Origin: Nonomuraea angiospora
Lineage (GTDB): Bacteria; Actinomycetota; Actinomycetes; Streptosporangiales; Streptosporangiaceae
DNA: 64,000 nt
Reading direction: 5' to 3'
Assembly (NCBI RefSeq): GCF_014873145.1
Contig: NZ_JADBEK010000001.1
Coordinates: 11,780,001-11,844,000 of the forward strand
A program made the translations under genes and the position numbers. The notes beneath the pieces are model-generated. The model searched no databases, was not told the DNA's origin, and saw nothing but the letters and a program-made list of their open reading frames with translations. Positions 1 through 7,722 of this stretch are shown in pieces (within the stretch, counting starts at the first letter, position 1; every line of letters starts with the position of its first letter).

Positions 1-287
1 GCATCGGCGAGATGCTGGCCAAGGAGATCGAGAAGCGCACCGGTAAGGAGGCCCGCACCACGGTGCTCGGCCACATCCAGCGCGGCGGCACCCCGACGGC
101 CTACGACCGGGTGCTGGCCACCAGGTTCGGGCTGCAGGCCATCGACGCGGCCCACGAGGGCGACTACGGCAAGATGGTCGCCCTGCGCGGCACCGAGATC
201 GTCCGCGTCGGGCTCGACGAGGCCACGGCCGAGCTGAAGACCGTGCCCGCCTCGCGCTACTCCGAGGCGGAGGTGTTCTTCGGCTGA
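1..287 (+). CDS. pfkA: 6-phosphofructokinase, 3' end only
   Basis: This is the C-terminal part of a 6-phosphofructokinase, which phosphorylates fructose 6-phosphate in glycolysis. The reading frame is open from base 3 and the start lies outside the window. The segment GHIQRGGTPTAYDR is the conserved family motif that contributes to substrate binding, and the ending SEAEVFFG matches the usual C-terminus of actinobacterial PfkA. About 94 residues are visible out of roughly 340 in the family. Whether this copy uses ATP or PPi cannot be decided from the tail, since the deciding residues are upstream. A long inverted repeat follows the stop. Confidence 0.93.
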   Translation, partial: IGEMLAKEIEKRTGKEARTTVLGHIQRGGTPTAYDRVLATRFGLQAIDAAHEGDYGKMVALRGTEIVRVGLDEATAELKTVPASRYSEAEVFFG

Positions 288-353
288 GTGAAAGCCGCTT
301 GCAAGCGCGCGGCCGTACCTTCTGAACCAGCGGGGTCGGAAAACCTCGCCTCA

Positions 354-410
354 GGGTACGGCTTGCGCCGCGGCGAGTCGGCGGCCCACCACGCGTCGCA
401 AGCCGTACCC
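354..410. terminator. Bidirectional terminator candidate, pfkA / MHYT gene
   Basis: A perfect 14-bp inverted repeat (gggtacggcttgcg and its complement) flanks a 29-nt loop between two convergent genes. It ends 10 bp before the stop of the minus-strand MHYT gene. There is no T-tract, which is common for GC-rich actinomycete terminators. Confidence 0.6.
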
Positions 411-420
411 AAGAGATAGC

Positions 421-1236
421 TCAACCGCGGGGCGTGCCGAAGAGATCCACTTCCGGCGCGCCCTCGTCGTTCCCGCGCAGCCGATCCCGGTATTCCGCCT
501 CGCTGCGCAGCTCCTTCTCCGAGGGGGAGAGGAGGACGGCGAGCAGCAGCCCGACGGTGATCACGCTGATGCCGACGATCAGCGGCAGCAGCAGGTCGAC
601 GGCCTTGACGCCGGGCACGGGCACCATGTCGGAGTGCAGGTCCACCGACATCGAGTACATCCCCGTGTAGTGCATGCCCGAGACCGCCACGCCCATGACC
701 AGCGCGGCGCCGCCGATCCTGAGGGCGCCGCTGACGCGGACCGTGAACCAGAGCGCCACCGTCGCCGCCGCCACCGCGATCAGGACGGACAGGGAGACGA
801 CCAGCGGGTCGTAGGAGACCATGGCCGACATGTTCATCGCGTACATGCCGAGGTAGTGCATGCCGGCCACGCCGCAGCCGGTCAGGACGCCGCCGCCGAG
901 CAGGTAGGTCAGCCGCTCGCCGCCGTAGGAGACCAGGAACAGGCCCATCCCCACGACGACGACCGCGATGAGCGCGGACAGGGCGGTGAGCGGCACGTCG
1001 TAGCGGATCACCGAGCCGGTCACGGAGAAGCCGAGCATGGCGAGGAAGTGCATCGTCCAGATGCCGGTGCCGCCGATCGCGAAAGCGGCGCCCACCAGCC
1101 AGAACTTGCTCTCGCGCCCGCTGGACAGGCGGGCTCTCGAGGTCAGCAGCAGGCCCAGCATGGAGCCCACGCTGGACATGACGTACGCGAGCGCGGGCGT
1201 TAACAGCCCAAAGGAGAAATGATCGATCGGCGACAC
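421..1236 (-). CDS. MHYT-domain integral membrane sensor protein
   Basis: A membrane protein of about 271 residues with repeated MHYT-type motifs (WTMHFLAML, MHYLGMYAMNMSA, MHYTGMYSMSV) spread over six to seven hydrophobic helices. In this family the Met/His residues are proposed to bind copper or sense a diatomic gas. The family is usually attached to signalling domains, but here the MHYT module stands alone with a short charged tail. The open frame reaches back to a TTG at 1302. I chose the GTG at 1236 because it follows a purine-rich stretch and gives MSPIDHFSFG, which aligns with the start of the upstream paralogue (MTSAVNHFTYG). It lies directly downstream of that paralogue and is probably co-transcribed. 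The ligand is unknown. Confidence 0.85.
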   Translation of the reverse strand: MSPIDHFSFGLLTPALAYVMSSVGSMLGLLLTSRARLSSGRESKFWLVGAAFAIGGTGIWTMHFLAMLGFSVTGSVIRYDVPLTALSALIAVVVVGMGLFLVSYGGERLTYLLGGGVLTGCGVAGMHYLGMYAMNMSAMVSYDPLVVSLSVLIAVAAATVALWFTVRVSGALRIGGAALVMGVAVSGMHYTGMYSMSVDLHSDMVPVPGVKAVDLLLPLIVGISVITVGLLLAVLLSPSEKELRSEAEYRDRLRGNDEGAPEVDLFGTPRG

Positions 1237-1302
1237 GAACCCCCACCCCAACCCCTTACGCACCGATAAGGGAGTATGAACAGGGAGTTGCGCCCCGCGC
1301 AA

Positions 1303-2178
1303 CTATCTTCTGCGGCCCTGCATGGCCTGGCGGCGCGGCCGCGGCATCGGCATCGGCGGCGGCGGCGCGGGGTAGGTGAGCTGCTGCTCCTGCTGGGCGG
1401 TACGCCGGCGCAGCTCCAGCTTGGCGACCAGCTCGGCGTCCTCGTGCAGCTCCTCCTCCGAGGGCGACAGGATCACCATGAGCAGCATGGTCAGCGTGAT
1501 CAGGCTGATCACGGTCATGAGGGGCACGAGGAAGTCGAGCGCGTCGGCGCCCGAGACCACGCCGGGCTCGGGGTCGACCGTGACGTGCATCGCGTAGATG
1601 CCGGTGTAGTGCATGCCCGAGACCGCCACGCCCATGACCAGGGCGGCGAGGGTGATCCAGATGGGCTTCTTGACCCGCAGGGTGAACCACAGCGCCACCG
1701 TCGCGGCCACGACGGCGATGACCACGGAGGCGGCCACGGTGAGGCGGTCATAGGAGACGTGGGCGGACATGTTCATCGCGTACATGCCCAGGTAGTGCAT
1801 GGAGGCCACGCCCAGGCCGGTGAGCAGGCCGCCGCCGAGGAGCGCCAGGACCCGGCCGCGGCCGTACGAGACCAGCAGCAGGCCGGTGCCCACCACCACG
1901 ATGGCCACCACCGCGGAGGCGGCGGTGAGCCACACGTCGTACTTGATCTGGGTGCCCTCCACCTGGAAGCCCATCATGGCGATGAAGTGCATGACCCAGA
2001 TGCCGGTGCCGCCGATCGAGATGGCCCCGCCCAGCAGCCAGCGCAGCCGGGCACCGCCCCGAGAGGCGTGTGCCTGAGCGGTGAGCCGTAGTCCGAGCAT
2101 CGATCCGATGCAGGACATCACGTAGGCGAGCACAGGAGTCAGCAGGCCGTAGGTGAAATGATTCACTGCGGAGGTCAT
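1303..2178 (-). CDS. MHYT-domain integral membrane sensor protein (paralogue)
   Basis: A 291-residue paralogue of the neighbouring downstream gene, with the same MHYT motifs (WVMHFIAMM, MHYLGMYAMNMSA, MHYTGIYAM) and helix layout. It differs in a longer tail rich in Pro, Met and Arg (about the last 35 residues). An AAGGAA Shine-Dalgarno sequence lies 7 nt before the ATG, and a TAATTA hexamer just upstream could be its -10 box. The two copies form a tandem duplication, probably one transcript. The gene is divergent from the histidine kinase at 2291, so the two share a promoter region. A link between the MHYT proteins and that kinase is possible but unproven. Confidence 0.86.
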   Translation of the reverse strand: MTSAVNHFTYGLLTPVLAYVMSCIGSMLGLRLTAQAHASRGGARLRWLLGGAISIGGTGIWVMHFIAMMGFQVEGTQIKYDVWLTAASAVVAIVVVGTGLLLVSYGRGRVLALLGGGLLTGLGVASMHYLGMYAMNMSAHVSYDRLTVAASVVIAVVAATVALWFTLRVKKPIWITLAALVMGVAVSGMHYTGIYAMHVTVDPEPGVVSGADALDFLVPLMTVISLITLTMLLMVILSPSEEELHEDAELVAKLELRRRTAQQEQQLTYPAPPPPMPMPRPRRQAMQGRRR

Positions 2179-2290
2179 CTATCGGTTCCTTGGTAATTAG
2201 GGGTCCCCGGATTGTGCCATCCGGGATGTCCCATTCGCATGGATACCACCACTATCTGTCAACCTCCCTGTCGGAACATGAGAAGGGCTC

Positions 2291-3436
2291 ATGGCTATCG
2301 AAGGCCCGTTCTGGCGCGCGATCGCGGTCTTCCGGGTGGCGTCGCTCGTGTACGCGGCCGCCCTGATGGCCCAGCACCGCGGCTACGAGCAGCCCGTGCT
2401 CGGCTGGCTGGTGATCGGGGTGATGGCGCTGTGGACGGCGGTGGCGACGTTCGCCTACGCGGCCGAGCCGGCGCGCCGGTGGCCGCTGCTGGCGATCGAC
2501 CTGCTGGTCGCCCTGGCCTGCCTGCTGGTCTCGCCGTATGTCGAGGGCGCGGGGCAAGGCGCGGAGGGCACCATGCCCGTGCCCGCGACGTGGATCGCCG
2601 CTCCCGTGCTGGCCTGGGCCGTGCACGGGGGCAGGCGGCTGGGCGCGGTGGCGGCGGCCGTCGTCGCGGCGGGCGACCTGTGGCTGCGCGTCCGCACCGG
2701 CCAGGCGCCCGTCCTGATCAACGGCGCGGTCCTGCTCTTCCTGGCGGGCGTCGTGGTCGGCCACGTGGCCCGGCTGGCCAGGCAGGCCGGGGAGCGCATG
2801 CAGCGGGCCATCGAGATGGAGGCCGCCCAGCGCGAGCGCGAGCGGCTGGCCCGTGACATCCACGACTCGGTGCTGCAAGTTCTGGCCCTGGTTCAGCGGC
2901 GCGGCCGGCAGATCGGCGGCGAGGCGGCGGAGCTGGGGCGGCTGGCCGGCGAGCAGGAGGCCGTGCTGCGCCGGCTCGTCGCCCCCGCCTCCGCCCCCGT
3001 GCCCGCGGGGTCCGCCGACCTGCGTACCCTCCTGCTGGCGCACGCCTCGCCCCAGGTGACGGTCGCCACGCCGGCCACGCCGATGATCCTGCCGGCGCCG
3101 GTGGCCGAGGAGACGGCGGCCGCCGTCCGCGCGGCGCTGGACAACGTACGGGACCACTGCGGGCCCGGCGCCCGCGCCTGGATCTTCGCCGAGTCGGCGG
3201 ACGGAGCGATCACGGTGACGGTGCGGGACGAGGGCCCGGGCATCGCCGAGGGCCGCCTGGCTGAGGCCGCCGCGGCCGGCCGCCTGGGCGTCGCCCAGTC
3301 CATCCGCGGCCGGATCGCCGGCCTCGGCGGCACGGTCGCCTTCGCCGGCCGCATCGGGGAGGGAACGGAAGTCGAGATCAGCGTGCCCGTCCCGGGGCCG
3401 CCGCGGCCGCGGGGCGGGGCCGGCACGCGCGGTTAG
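2291..3436 (+). CDS. Sensor histidine kinase (NarL-type partner, MacS/DUF5931-like)
   Basis: A membrane histidine kinase of 381 residues. The N-terminal 160 residues hold about five hydrophobic segments. They are followed by a coiled-coil-like charged stretch and the dimerisation motif ARDIHDSVLQVLALV with the predicted phospho-acceptor His191. The C-terminal ATPase domain keeps the G1-type box DEGPGI and a GTEVEISVP end, but the N box is weak (LDNVRDH). This matches HisKA_3 kinases of the actinobacterial MacS type. It ends 9 bp before the NarL-type regulator, so the two form a two-component system. The start ATG follows GAAGGG. The signal sensed is unknown. Confidence 0.88.
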   Translation: MAIEGPFWRAIAVFRVASLVYAAALMAQHRGYEQPVLGWLVIGVMALWTAVATFAYAAEPARRWPLLAIDLLVALACLLVSPYVEGAGQGAEGTMPVPATWIAAPVLAWAVHGGRRLGAVAAAVVAAGDLWLRVRTGQAPVLINGAVLLFLAGVVVGHVARLARQAGERMQRAIEMEAAQRERERLARDIHDSVLQVLALVQRRGRQIGGEAAELGRLAGEQEAVLRRLVAPASAPVPAGSADLRTLLLAHASPQVTVATPATPMILPAPVAEETAAAVRAALDNVRDHCGPGARAWIFAESADGAITVTVRDEGPGIAEGRLAEAAAAGRLGVAQSIRGRIAGLGGTVAFAGRIGEGTEVEISVPVPGPPRPRGGAGTRG

Positions 3437-3439
3437 AGT
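3434..3439 (+). promoter_or_regulatory. -10 box of a leaderless promoter for the response regulator
   Basis: TAGAGT lies 6 nt before the ATG at 3446, inside the 3' end of the kinase gene. This spacing would start the mRNA at the ATG itself, so the regulator may also be transcribed independently of the kinase. Confidence 0.5.
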
Positions 3440-3445
3440 TGCGGC

Positions 3446-4087
3446 ATGGTGCGGGTGATGGTGGTGGACGACCATCCGATGTGGCGTGACGGCGTCGCCA
3501 GGGATCTCACCGAGGCCGGATACGAGGTCGTCGCCACTGTGGGGGAGGGGCGGCAGGCGGTACGGGCGGCCGGGGCGGCACGGCCGGACGTTGTGGTGCT
3601 CGATCTGCGGTTACCGGATATGTCGGGCGCGGAGGTGGCCGCCAGGCTGGCCGCGGTGGAGCCGCCGCCCAGGGTGCTGGTGTTGTCGGCCAGCGCCGAG
3701 CAGGACGACGTCCTGGAGGCGGTCAAGGCCGGCGCGTCCGGATATTTGGTGAAATCGGCCAGCCGGGAGGAGTTCCTCGACGCGGTACGCCGCACCGCCG
3801 ACGGCGACGCCGTGTTCACCCCGGGCCTGGCCGGGCTCGTGCTCGGCGAATACCGGCGGCTGGCCGCGCAGCCGGCCCCTGCCGAGGGGCCGCGGCTGAC
3901 CGAGCGCGAGACCGAGGTGCTCAGGCTGGTCGCCAAGGGCCTGTCCTACCGGCAGATCGCCGAGCGCCTCGTGCTCTCCCACCGCACGGTGCAGAACCAC
4001 GTCCAGAACGCGCTGCGCAAGCTCCAGCTCCACAGCCGGGTGGAGCTGGTCCGATATGCGATCGAGCACGGGCTGGACGCGGACTAA
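3446..4087 (+). CDS. Response regulator, NarL/LuxR family
   Basis: A 213-residue response regulator. The receiver domain (about residues 1-120) has the acidic pair D8-D9, the predicted phospho-acceptor Asp53 in VVLDLRLP, and Lys in YLVKSAS. A LuxR-type helix-turn-helix (LTERETEVLRLVAKGLSYRQIAERL, about residues 150-205) binds DNA. It is the partner of the kinase immediately upstream. The stop codon TAA overlaps a TAAACT hexamer that could serve as the -10 box for thiI. Targets are unknown, but the divergent MHYT genes are candidates. Confidence 0.9.
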   Translation: MVRVMVVDDHPMWRDGVARDLTEAGYEVVATVGEGRQAVRAAGAARPDVVVLDLRLPDMSGAEVAARLAAVEPPPRVLVLSASAEQDDVLEAVKAGASGYLVKSASREEFLDAVRRTADGDAVFTPGLAGLVLGEYRRLAAQPAPAEGPRLTERETEVLRLVAKGLSYRQIAERLVLSHRTVQNHVQNALRKLQLHSRVELVRYAIEHGLDAD

Positions 4088-4150
4088 ACTCGATGGCGCG
4101 CGGCGTTGCCTTCGACGCGTGCCCTTCCCCGTCTTCCCGGAGGTTCCACC

Positions 4151-5350
4151 ATGACGATGTCCGCCCTGGGCGAGCCATGCGTTCTGCTCAAGCTGGGCGA
4201 GATCGTCCTGAAAGGCAAGAACCGCGAGCTGTTCGAACGCCGCCTGATCAGCAACATCCGTGACGCGCTCCAGTCGCTCGACCTCAAGCTCGACGTGCGC
4301 AAGCGGCATGGCGTGATCGCGATCTTCCTGCCCCAGGGCGCCACCGCCGAGCAGGCGGAGGCCGTGGCCCAGCGGGTCGCCGACGTTCCCGGGCTGGTCT
4401 GGATCCACCGGGCCTGGCGCGTGGCCAAGGACCCCGACGCCGTGCTCAAGGCCGGCCTCGAGCTGGTCGGCGAGACCGAGGAGGCCAAGCGGGGCGCCCG
4501 CTTCGCCGTCCGCTCCCGCCGCCGCGACAAGCGCTTCCCCCTGCGCTCCAACGAGCTCGACCGCCTCGTGGGCGGCGCGATCAACGACGAGTACGGCCTG
4601 CCGGTCGACCTGAAGAACCCCGAGCTGACGGTCTCCATCGAGGTCGACAGGGACGAGGTGTTCGTCTTCACCGGCGGCATCCCCGGCCAGGGCGGCCTGC
4701 CGGTAGGCAGCAGCGGACGGGCCCTGGTGCTCATGTCGGGCGGCATCGACTCGCCGGTGGCGGCATACCGGATGATGCGGCGCGGGCTGCACGTCGACTT
4801 CCTGCACTTCTCCGGCATCCCGTTCACCACCTCCGAGTCGATCTACAAGGCCTACGCGCTGGTCAAGAAGCTCGACCGGTTCCAGGGCAGGTCACGGCTG
4901 TGGGTGGTGCCGTTCGGCAAGGCGCAGCAGTCGATCCGCACCTCCGGCCAGGACCGCCTGGCCGTGATCGCGCAGCGGCGGCTCATGCTCAAGACGGCCG
5001 AGGAGGTCGCCCACCGTATCCACGCCGCCGCGCTGGTCACCGGCGACGCGCTCGGCCAGGTCTCCTCCCAGACCCTGGCCAACATCACCGCCCAGGACCA
5101 GGCGGTGGAGCTGCCGATCCTGCGGCCGCTGGTGGGCTGGGACAAGACCGAGATCATGGCCGAGGCGCGGCGCATCGGCACGCTGGAGATCTCCGAGCTG
5201 CCCGACGAGGACTGCTGCACGCTGCTGGCGCCCAAGCGGGCCGAGACCCGGGCCAAGATCGAGGACCTGAAGCAGATCGAGAAGCGGCTCGACGCCGAGG
5301 AGCTGTGCGTGCAGCTCGCCGACTCGATCCAGGAGTACACCCTCGACTAG
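4151..5350 (+). CDS. thiI: tRNA 4-thiouridine synthase / sulfurtransferase ThiI (short form)
   Basis: ThiI activates tRNA uridine 8 and transfers sulfur to make 4-thiouridine. In some bacteria it also supplies sulfur for thiazole synthesis. The 399-residue protein has an N-terminal ferredoxin-like and THUMP region (LGEIVLKGKNR, residues about 10-165) and a PP-loop ATPase domain with SGGIDSPVAAYRM. It keeps the DEDCCTLLAPK segment with the internal catalytic Cys but ends there. The C-terminal rhodanese domain found in E. coli ThiI is absent, so a cysteine desulfurase must deliver sulfur directly. I chose ATG 4151 because GGAGG precedes it by 7 nt; an upstream TTG frame at 4106 has no support. 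The thiazole genes lie about 19 kb away. Confidence 0.93.
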   Translation: MTMSALGEPCVLLKLGEIVLKGKNRELFERRLISNIRDALQSLDLKLDVRKRHGVIAIFLPQGATAEQAEAVAQRVADVPGLVWIHRAWRVAKDPDAVLKAGLELVGETEEAKRGARFAVRSRRRDKRFPLRSNELDRLVGGAINDEYGLPVDLKNPELTVSIEVDRDEVFVFTGGIPGQGGLPVGSSGRALVLMSGGIDSPVAAYRMMRRGLHVDFLHFSGIPFTTSESIYKAYALVKKLDRFQGRSRLWVVPFGKAQQSIRTSGQDRLAVIAQRRLMLKTAEEVAHRIHAAALVTGDALGQVSSQTLANITAQDQAVELPILRPLVGWDKTEIMAEARRIGTLEISELPDEDCCTLLAPKRAETRAKIEDLKQIEKRLDAEELCVQLADSIQEYTLD

Positions 5351-5355
5351 CGCCC

Positions 5356-5643
5356 TCAGGTGCTCACCTTGAAGGGGTCGTGCTCGGTCAGCAGCTTGTC
5401 CAGCCGCGCCTGGTCGACGCGCTTGCTGACCTCCGACTGCTCCTGCCGGTCCCGTACGACCTTGCACAGCGTGACCGTCGAGGTGACGACGTACAGCAGG
5501 CCGAGCCCGAGGAACGCCCTGACCCACCCCTCGACGGGCAGGTAGACCAGGGCGATCACCACGGAGGACAGCGAGACGGCGAACGACAGGATCGCCTGGA
5601 CGTAGTACGCGGTGGTCTGCGTGGGTTGGATGGGCTTCGTCAT
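5356..5643 (-). CDS. YiaA/YiaB-type two-helix inner membrane protein
   Basis: A 95-residue membrane protein with the YiaAB signature: TTAYYVQAILSFAVSL, then YLPVEGWVRAFLGLGLLYVV, then TLCKVVRDRQE. Two transmembrane hairpins are followed by a charged cytoplasmic tail. Function is unknown in all organisms studied. An alternative ATG at 5679 would add 12 residues, but neither start has a convincing Shine-Dalgarno. It converges on thiI with only 5 bp between the stops, so no separate terminator fits between them. Confidence 0.85.
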   Translation of the reverse strand: MTKPIQPTQTTAYYVQAILSFAVSLSSVVIALVYLPVEGWVRAFLGLGLLYVVTSTVTLCKVVRDRQEQSEVSKRVDQARLDKLLTEHDPFKVST

Positions 5644-5706
5644 GCGGCCATCGTCGCGCCGCGCCACAGCCGGCCGCATGGGGTCACGTACTCAAGTTAC
5701 TTCTGA

Positions 5707-5747
5707 GTACGGCCGGCCGCTCGGCTCGTGGCGGCGGCCGGCCGTAC
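5707..5747 (-). terminator. Inverted repeat downstream of DAHP synthase
   Basis: A perfect 13-bp inverted repeat (GTACGGCCGGCCG, 15-nt loop, complement) begins 53 nt after the aroF stop in its direction of transcription. A smaller hairpin (GTACTCA 5688-5694 with TGAGTAC 5704-5710) overlaps the same arm, so two alternative structures are possible. Confidence 0.6.
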
Positions 5748-5799
5748 GTACGCGCGGGATCGCTCGTGGCAGGCACGGATACGGCATCGGATCAGCGGG

Positions 5800-6831
5800 T
5801 CAGACGGTGGCCGCGACCGCGGCGGACTTGCCGAGCAGCGCCGGGAAGTCGTTCATGACCTGGGCCAGCTCGCCCAGATCGGCGTCGACCAGGGCCTGCG
5901 GGCCGTCGCAGAGCGCCTGCTCGGGCTGCGGGTGGACGTCGATGATCACGCCGTCCGCGCCCACCGCGATGGCCGCGCGGGTCAGCGGCAGCACCAGGTC
6001 GCGCCGCCCGCCCGAGTGGGACGGGTCGATGATCACCGGCAGGTGCGACAGGCGCTGTGCCACCGGCACGGCCGAGACGTCGAGCGTGTTGCGGGTCGCC
6101 GTCTCGAACGTCCGGACGCCCCGCTCGCACAGGACGATGTCCAGGTTGCCGCGCTGGGCGATGTACTCGGCGGCCATGAGCCACTCCTCGATCGTGGCGG
6201 TCATGCCGCGCTTGAGCATCACCGGCCTGCCCGCCGCCCCGACCGCCTGCAGCAGCGCGAAGTTCTGCATGTTGCGGGTGCCGACCTGCAGCATGTCGGC
6301 GTAGGAGGCCACCAGTTCGACGTCCTGGGCGTTCACGACCTCGGTCACGATCGGCAGCCCGGTCTCCTCGCGCACGTCGGCCAGGATGCGCAGGCCCTGC
6401 TCGCCCAGCCCCTGGAAGGCGTACGGCGACGTGCGCGGCTTGAAGGCCCCGCCGCGCAGCAGCACCGCCCCGGCCGCCTGCGCCATCCTGGCCGCGTCCA
6501 GCGTCTGCTGGTGCGTCTCCACCGCGCACGGCCCCGCGATCAACGTCACGGTGTCGGGGCCGATCGGCACGCCGCCCACGTGGACCGTGGAGCGTTCCGG
6601 GTGGTTCTCCCTGCTGACCAGCTTGTACGGGGTGGACACGCGCATGACGTCGCGCACCCCGCCCATGCCGCGCAACGCGACCGGGTCGAGCTGGGTCACG
6701 TCGCCGACCAGGCCGACGATCGTCCGTTTCACGCCCTTGCTGACGAAAGCCTCGACCCCGGCCGCCTGGACGACCGACACGATCGCCGAAAGATCATCCG
6801 CGGTGGCCTCGGGGCCCATCACGATCACCAT
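5800..6831 (-). CDS. aroF: 3-deoxy-7-phosphoheptulonate (DAHP) synthase
   Basis: It condenses phosphoenolpyruvate with erythrose 4-phosphate, the first step of the shikimate pathway to Phe, Tyr and Trp. The 343-residue protein is of the type I-beta class. An N-terminal ferredoxin-like regulatory domain (residues about 1-70, GPEATADDL...SKGVKRTIVGLVGD) precedes a TIM barrel with IAGPCAVE, LRGGAFKPRTSPYAFQG, MLKRGM and the metal-binding IIDPSHSGGRRD. AAGGAG lies 9 nt before the ATG. The leader upstream encodes a short peptide with consecutive Phe, Trp and Tyr codons followed by a strong hairpin. This predicts transcription attenuation by charged aromatic tRNAs, on top of any allosteric control through the N-terminal domain. 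Confidence 0.95.
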   Translation of the reverse strand: MVIVMGPEATADDLSAIVSVVQAAGVEAFVSKGVKRTIVGLVGDVTQLDPVALRGMGGVRDVMRVSTPYKLVSRENHPERSTVHVGGVPIGPDTVTLIAGPCAVETHQQTLDAARMAQAAGAVLLRGGAFKPRTSPYAFQGLGEQGLRILADVREETGLPIVTEVVNAQDVELVASYADMLQVGTRNMQNFALLQAVGAAGRPVMLKRGMTATIEEWLMAAEYIAQRGNLDIVLCERGVRTFETATRNTLDVSAVPVAQRLSHLPVIIDPSHSGGRRDLVLPLTRAAIAVGADGVIIDVHPQPEQALCDGPQALVDADLGELAQVMNDFPALLGKSAAVAATV

Positions 6832-6860
6832 TCTGTACAGCTCCTTCGTCCGGAAACACA

Positions 6861-6894
6861 GAAGGCCCCGGGTCCTGTCGGACCCGGGGCCTTC
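6861..6894 (-). terminator. Attenuator hairpin in the aroF leader
   Basis: A perfect 15-bp stem with a GACA loop, placed 13 nt after the leader-peptide stop codon and 29 nt before the aroF ATG. Its 5' arm contains CGGGTCC, which can also pair with GGACCCG in the upstream leader hairpin, giving a possible antiterminator. There is no long U-tract (UGUGUUU follows). Confidence 0.75.
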
Positions 6895-6907
6895 GTTCGC
6901 CTGTCTG

Positions 6908-6976
6908 CTAGCGCAGCGTCAGATGGCGAACGGACTCGGGTCCGTCGCCATACCAAAACAGGGACGCGTTGCGCAT
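6908..6976 (-). CDS. aroF leader peptide with a Phe-Trp-Tyr run
   Basis: A 22-codon open frame starting with ATG and ending with TAG. It reads M-R-N-A-S-L-F-W-Y-G-D-G and continues to L-R. Codons 7-9 (positions 6958-6950) are TTT TGG TAT, that is Phe, Trp and Tyr in a row, one for each end product of the shikimate pathway. A TATCCT hexamer ends 8 nt before the ATG and no Shine-Dalgarno is visible, so the transcript is probably leaderless or nearly so. Ribosome stalling on any of these codons would alter folding of the hairpins that follow, upstream of DAHP synthase. The position, length, codon run and paired hairpins together make chance unlikely. Confidence 0.85.
   Translation of the reverse strand: MRNASLFWYGDGPESVRHLTLR
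6923..6951 (-). promoter_or_regulatory. Pause/anti-antiterminator hairpin in the aroF leader
   Basis: A 12-bp stem (ATGGCGA plus CGGAC pairing with GTCCG plus TCGCCAT, one bulged T, loop CCGA). Its 5' arm begins at the Tyr codon of the leader peptide, so a ribosome stalled on Phe-Trp-Tyr would melt it. The freed GGACCCG could then pair with the terminator's CGGGTCC. The alternative pairing is inferred. Confidence 0.7.
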
Positions 6977-6984
6977 AGGCCGTA

Positions 6985-6990
6985 AGGATA
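6985..6990 (-). promoter_or_regulatory. -10 box for the aroF leader transcript
   Basis: TATCCT on the minus strand, 8 nt before the leader-peptide ATG. No clear -35 box is seen at the expected distance. Confidence 0.4.
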
Positions 6991-7026
6991 GCGCACCCGA
7001 CCCGCCCGCGAAGCCTCATCGATCCG

Positions 7027-7668
7027 ATGGCAGGATGGCCCCAGACGGCGAGTCAGGTGAGGGGAGTGATCGTGGAGGAGTCGCGCCTGCCTCCAGGCCA
7101 GTACGTGCCGCGCGGCCGACCCGTGATCCACTACGGCAGGGTGCCCCGGTTCAAACCGGAGAGCTGGGACTTCCGGGTCTTCGGCGCCACCGCGTCGGGG
7201 GCGGAGCACCATTTCTCCTGGAGCGAGTTCGAGGCGCTGCCGCGGTCCACCCGCATCGCGGACTTCCACTGCGTCACCAAGTTCTCGCTCATGGCCAACG
7301 AGTGGTCCGGCGTCACCCCCGCCACGATCATGGCGGCCGCCCCGCCCGCTCCCGGCGTGCGCCACGTGATGATCTGGGCCGAGTACGGCTACAGCGCCAA
7401 CCTGCGGATGGCCGACTTCGCGGCCCCCGACACGCTGTTCGCCATGGAGCTCGACGAGAAGCCGCTCAGCGCCGAGCGCGGCTTCCCGCTGCGGATCGTC
7501 GTGCCCCACCTGTACGCGTGGAAGAGCGTCAAATGGGTGCGCGGCATCGAATACCTCCTCGAGGATCGCCGGGGCTTCTGGGAGGAGCGCGGCTACCACA
7601 ACATCGCCGACCCCTGGCGCGAGCAGCGCTACTCCTACCAGGAAGAACCCGGGGAGGGACCCCCCTAG
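7027..7668 (+). CDS. Sulfite oxidase-like molybdopterin-dependent oxidoreductase
   Basis: A single-domain molybdopterin oxidoreductase of the sulfite oxidase/YedY fold, 213 residues from the first ATG. The Mo-ligand cysteine is Cys82 in RIADFHCVTKFS. Other family motifs are WSGVTPATI, WAEYGYSANLRMADF, LRIVVPHLYAWKSVKWVRGIE and the C-terminal FWEERGYHNIADPWREQRY. There is no heme domain and no Tat signal, so it is predicted to be cytoplasmic; the substrate is unknown. The start is uncertain: GTG 7072 has a good GAGGGGA Shine-Dalgarno and would give MEESRLPPGQYVPRG, close to typical family N-termini. It is divergent from the aroF leader. Confidence 0.88.
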   Translation: MAGWPQTASQVRGVIVEESRLPPGQYVPRGRPVIHYGRVPRFKPESWDFRVFGATASGAEHHFSWSEFEALPRSTRIADFHCVTKFSLMANEWSGVTPATIMAAAPPAPGVRHVMIWAEYGYSANLRMADFAAPDTLFAMELDEKPLSAERGFPLRIVVPHLYAWKSVKWVRGIEYLLEDRRGFWEERGYHNIADPWREQRYSYQEEPGEGPP

Positions 7669-7722
7669 ACTTCACTCCTGGTTTTCCCCCGGACACGCTC
7701 TGTTTTGGCTACGGTTTTCCCC

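Noticed and set aside
634..1203. Plus-strand frame of 189 codons rich in His/Asp/Gln
   Set aside because: It is the antisense shadow of an MHYT gene, a typical composition for complements of GC-rich membrane proteins.
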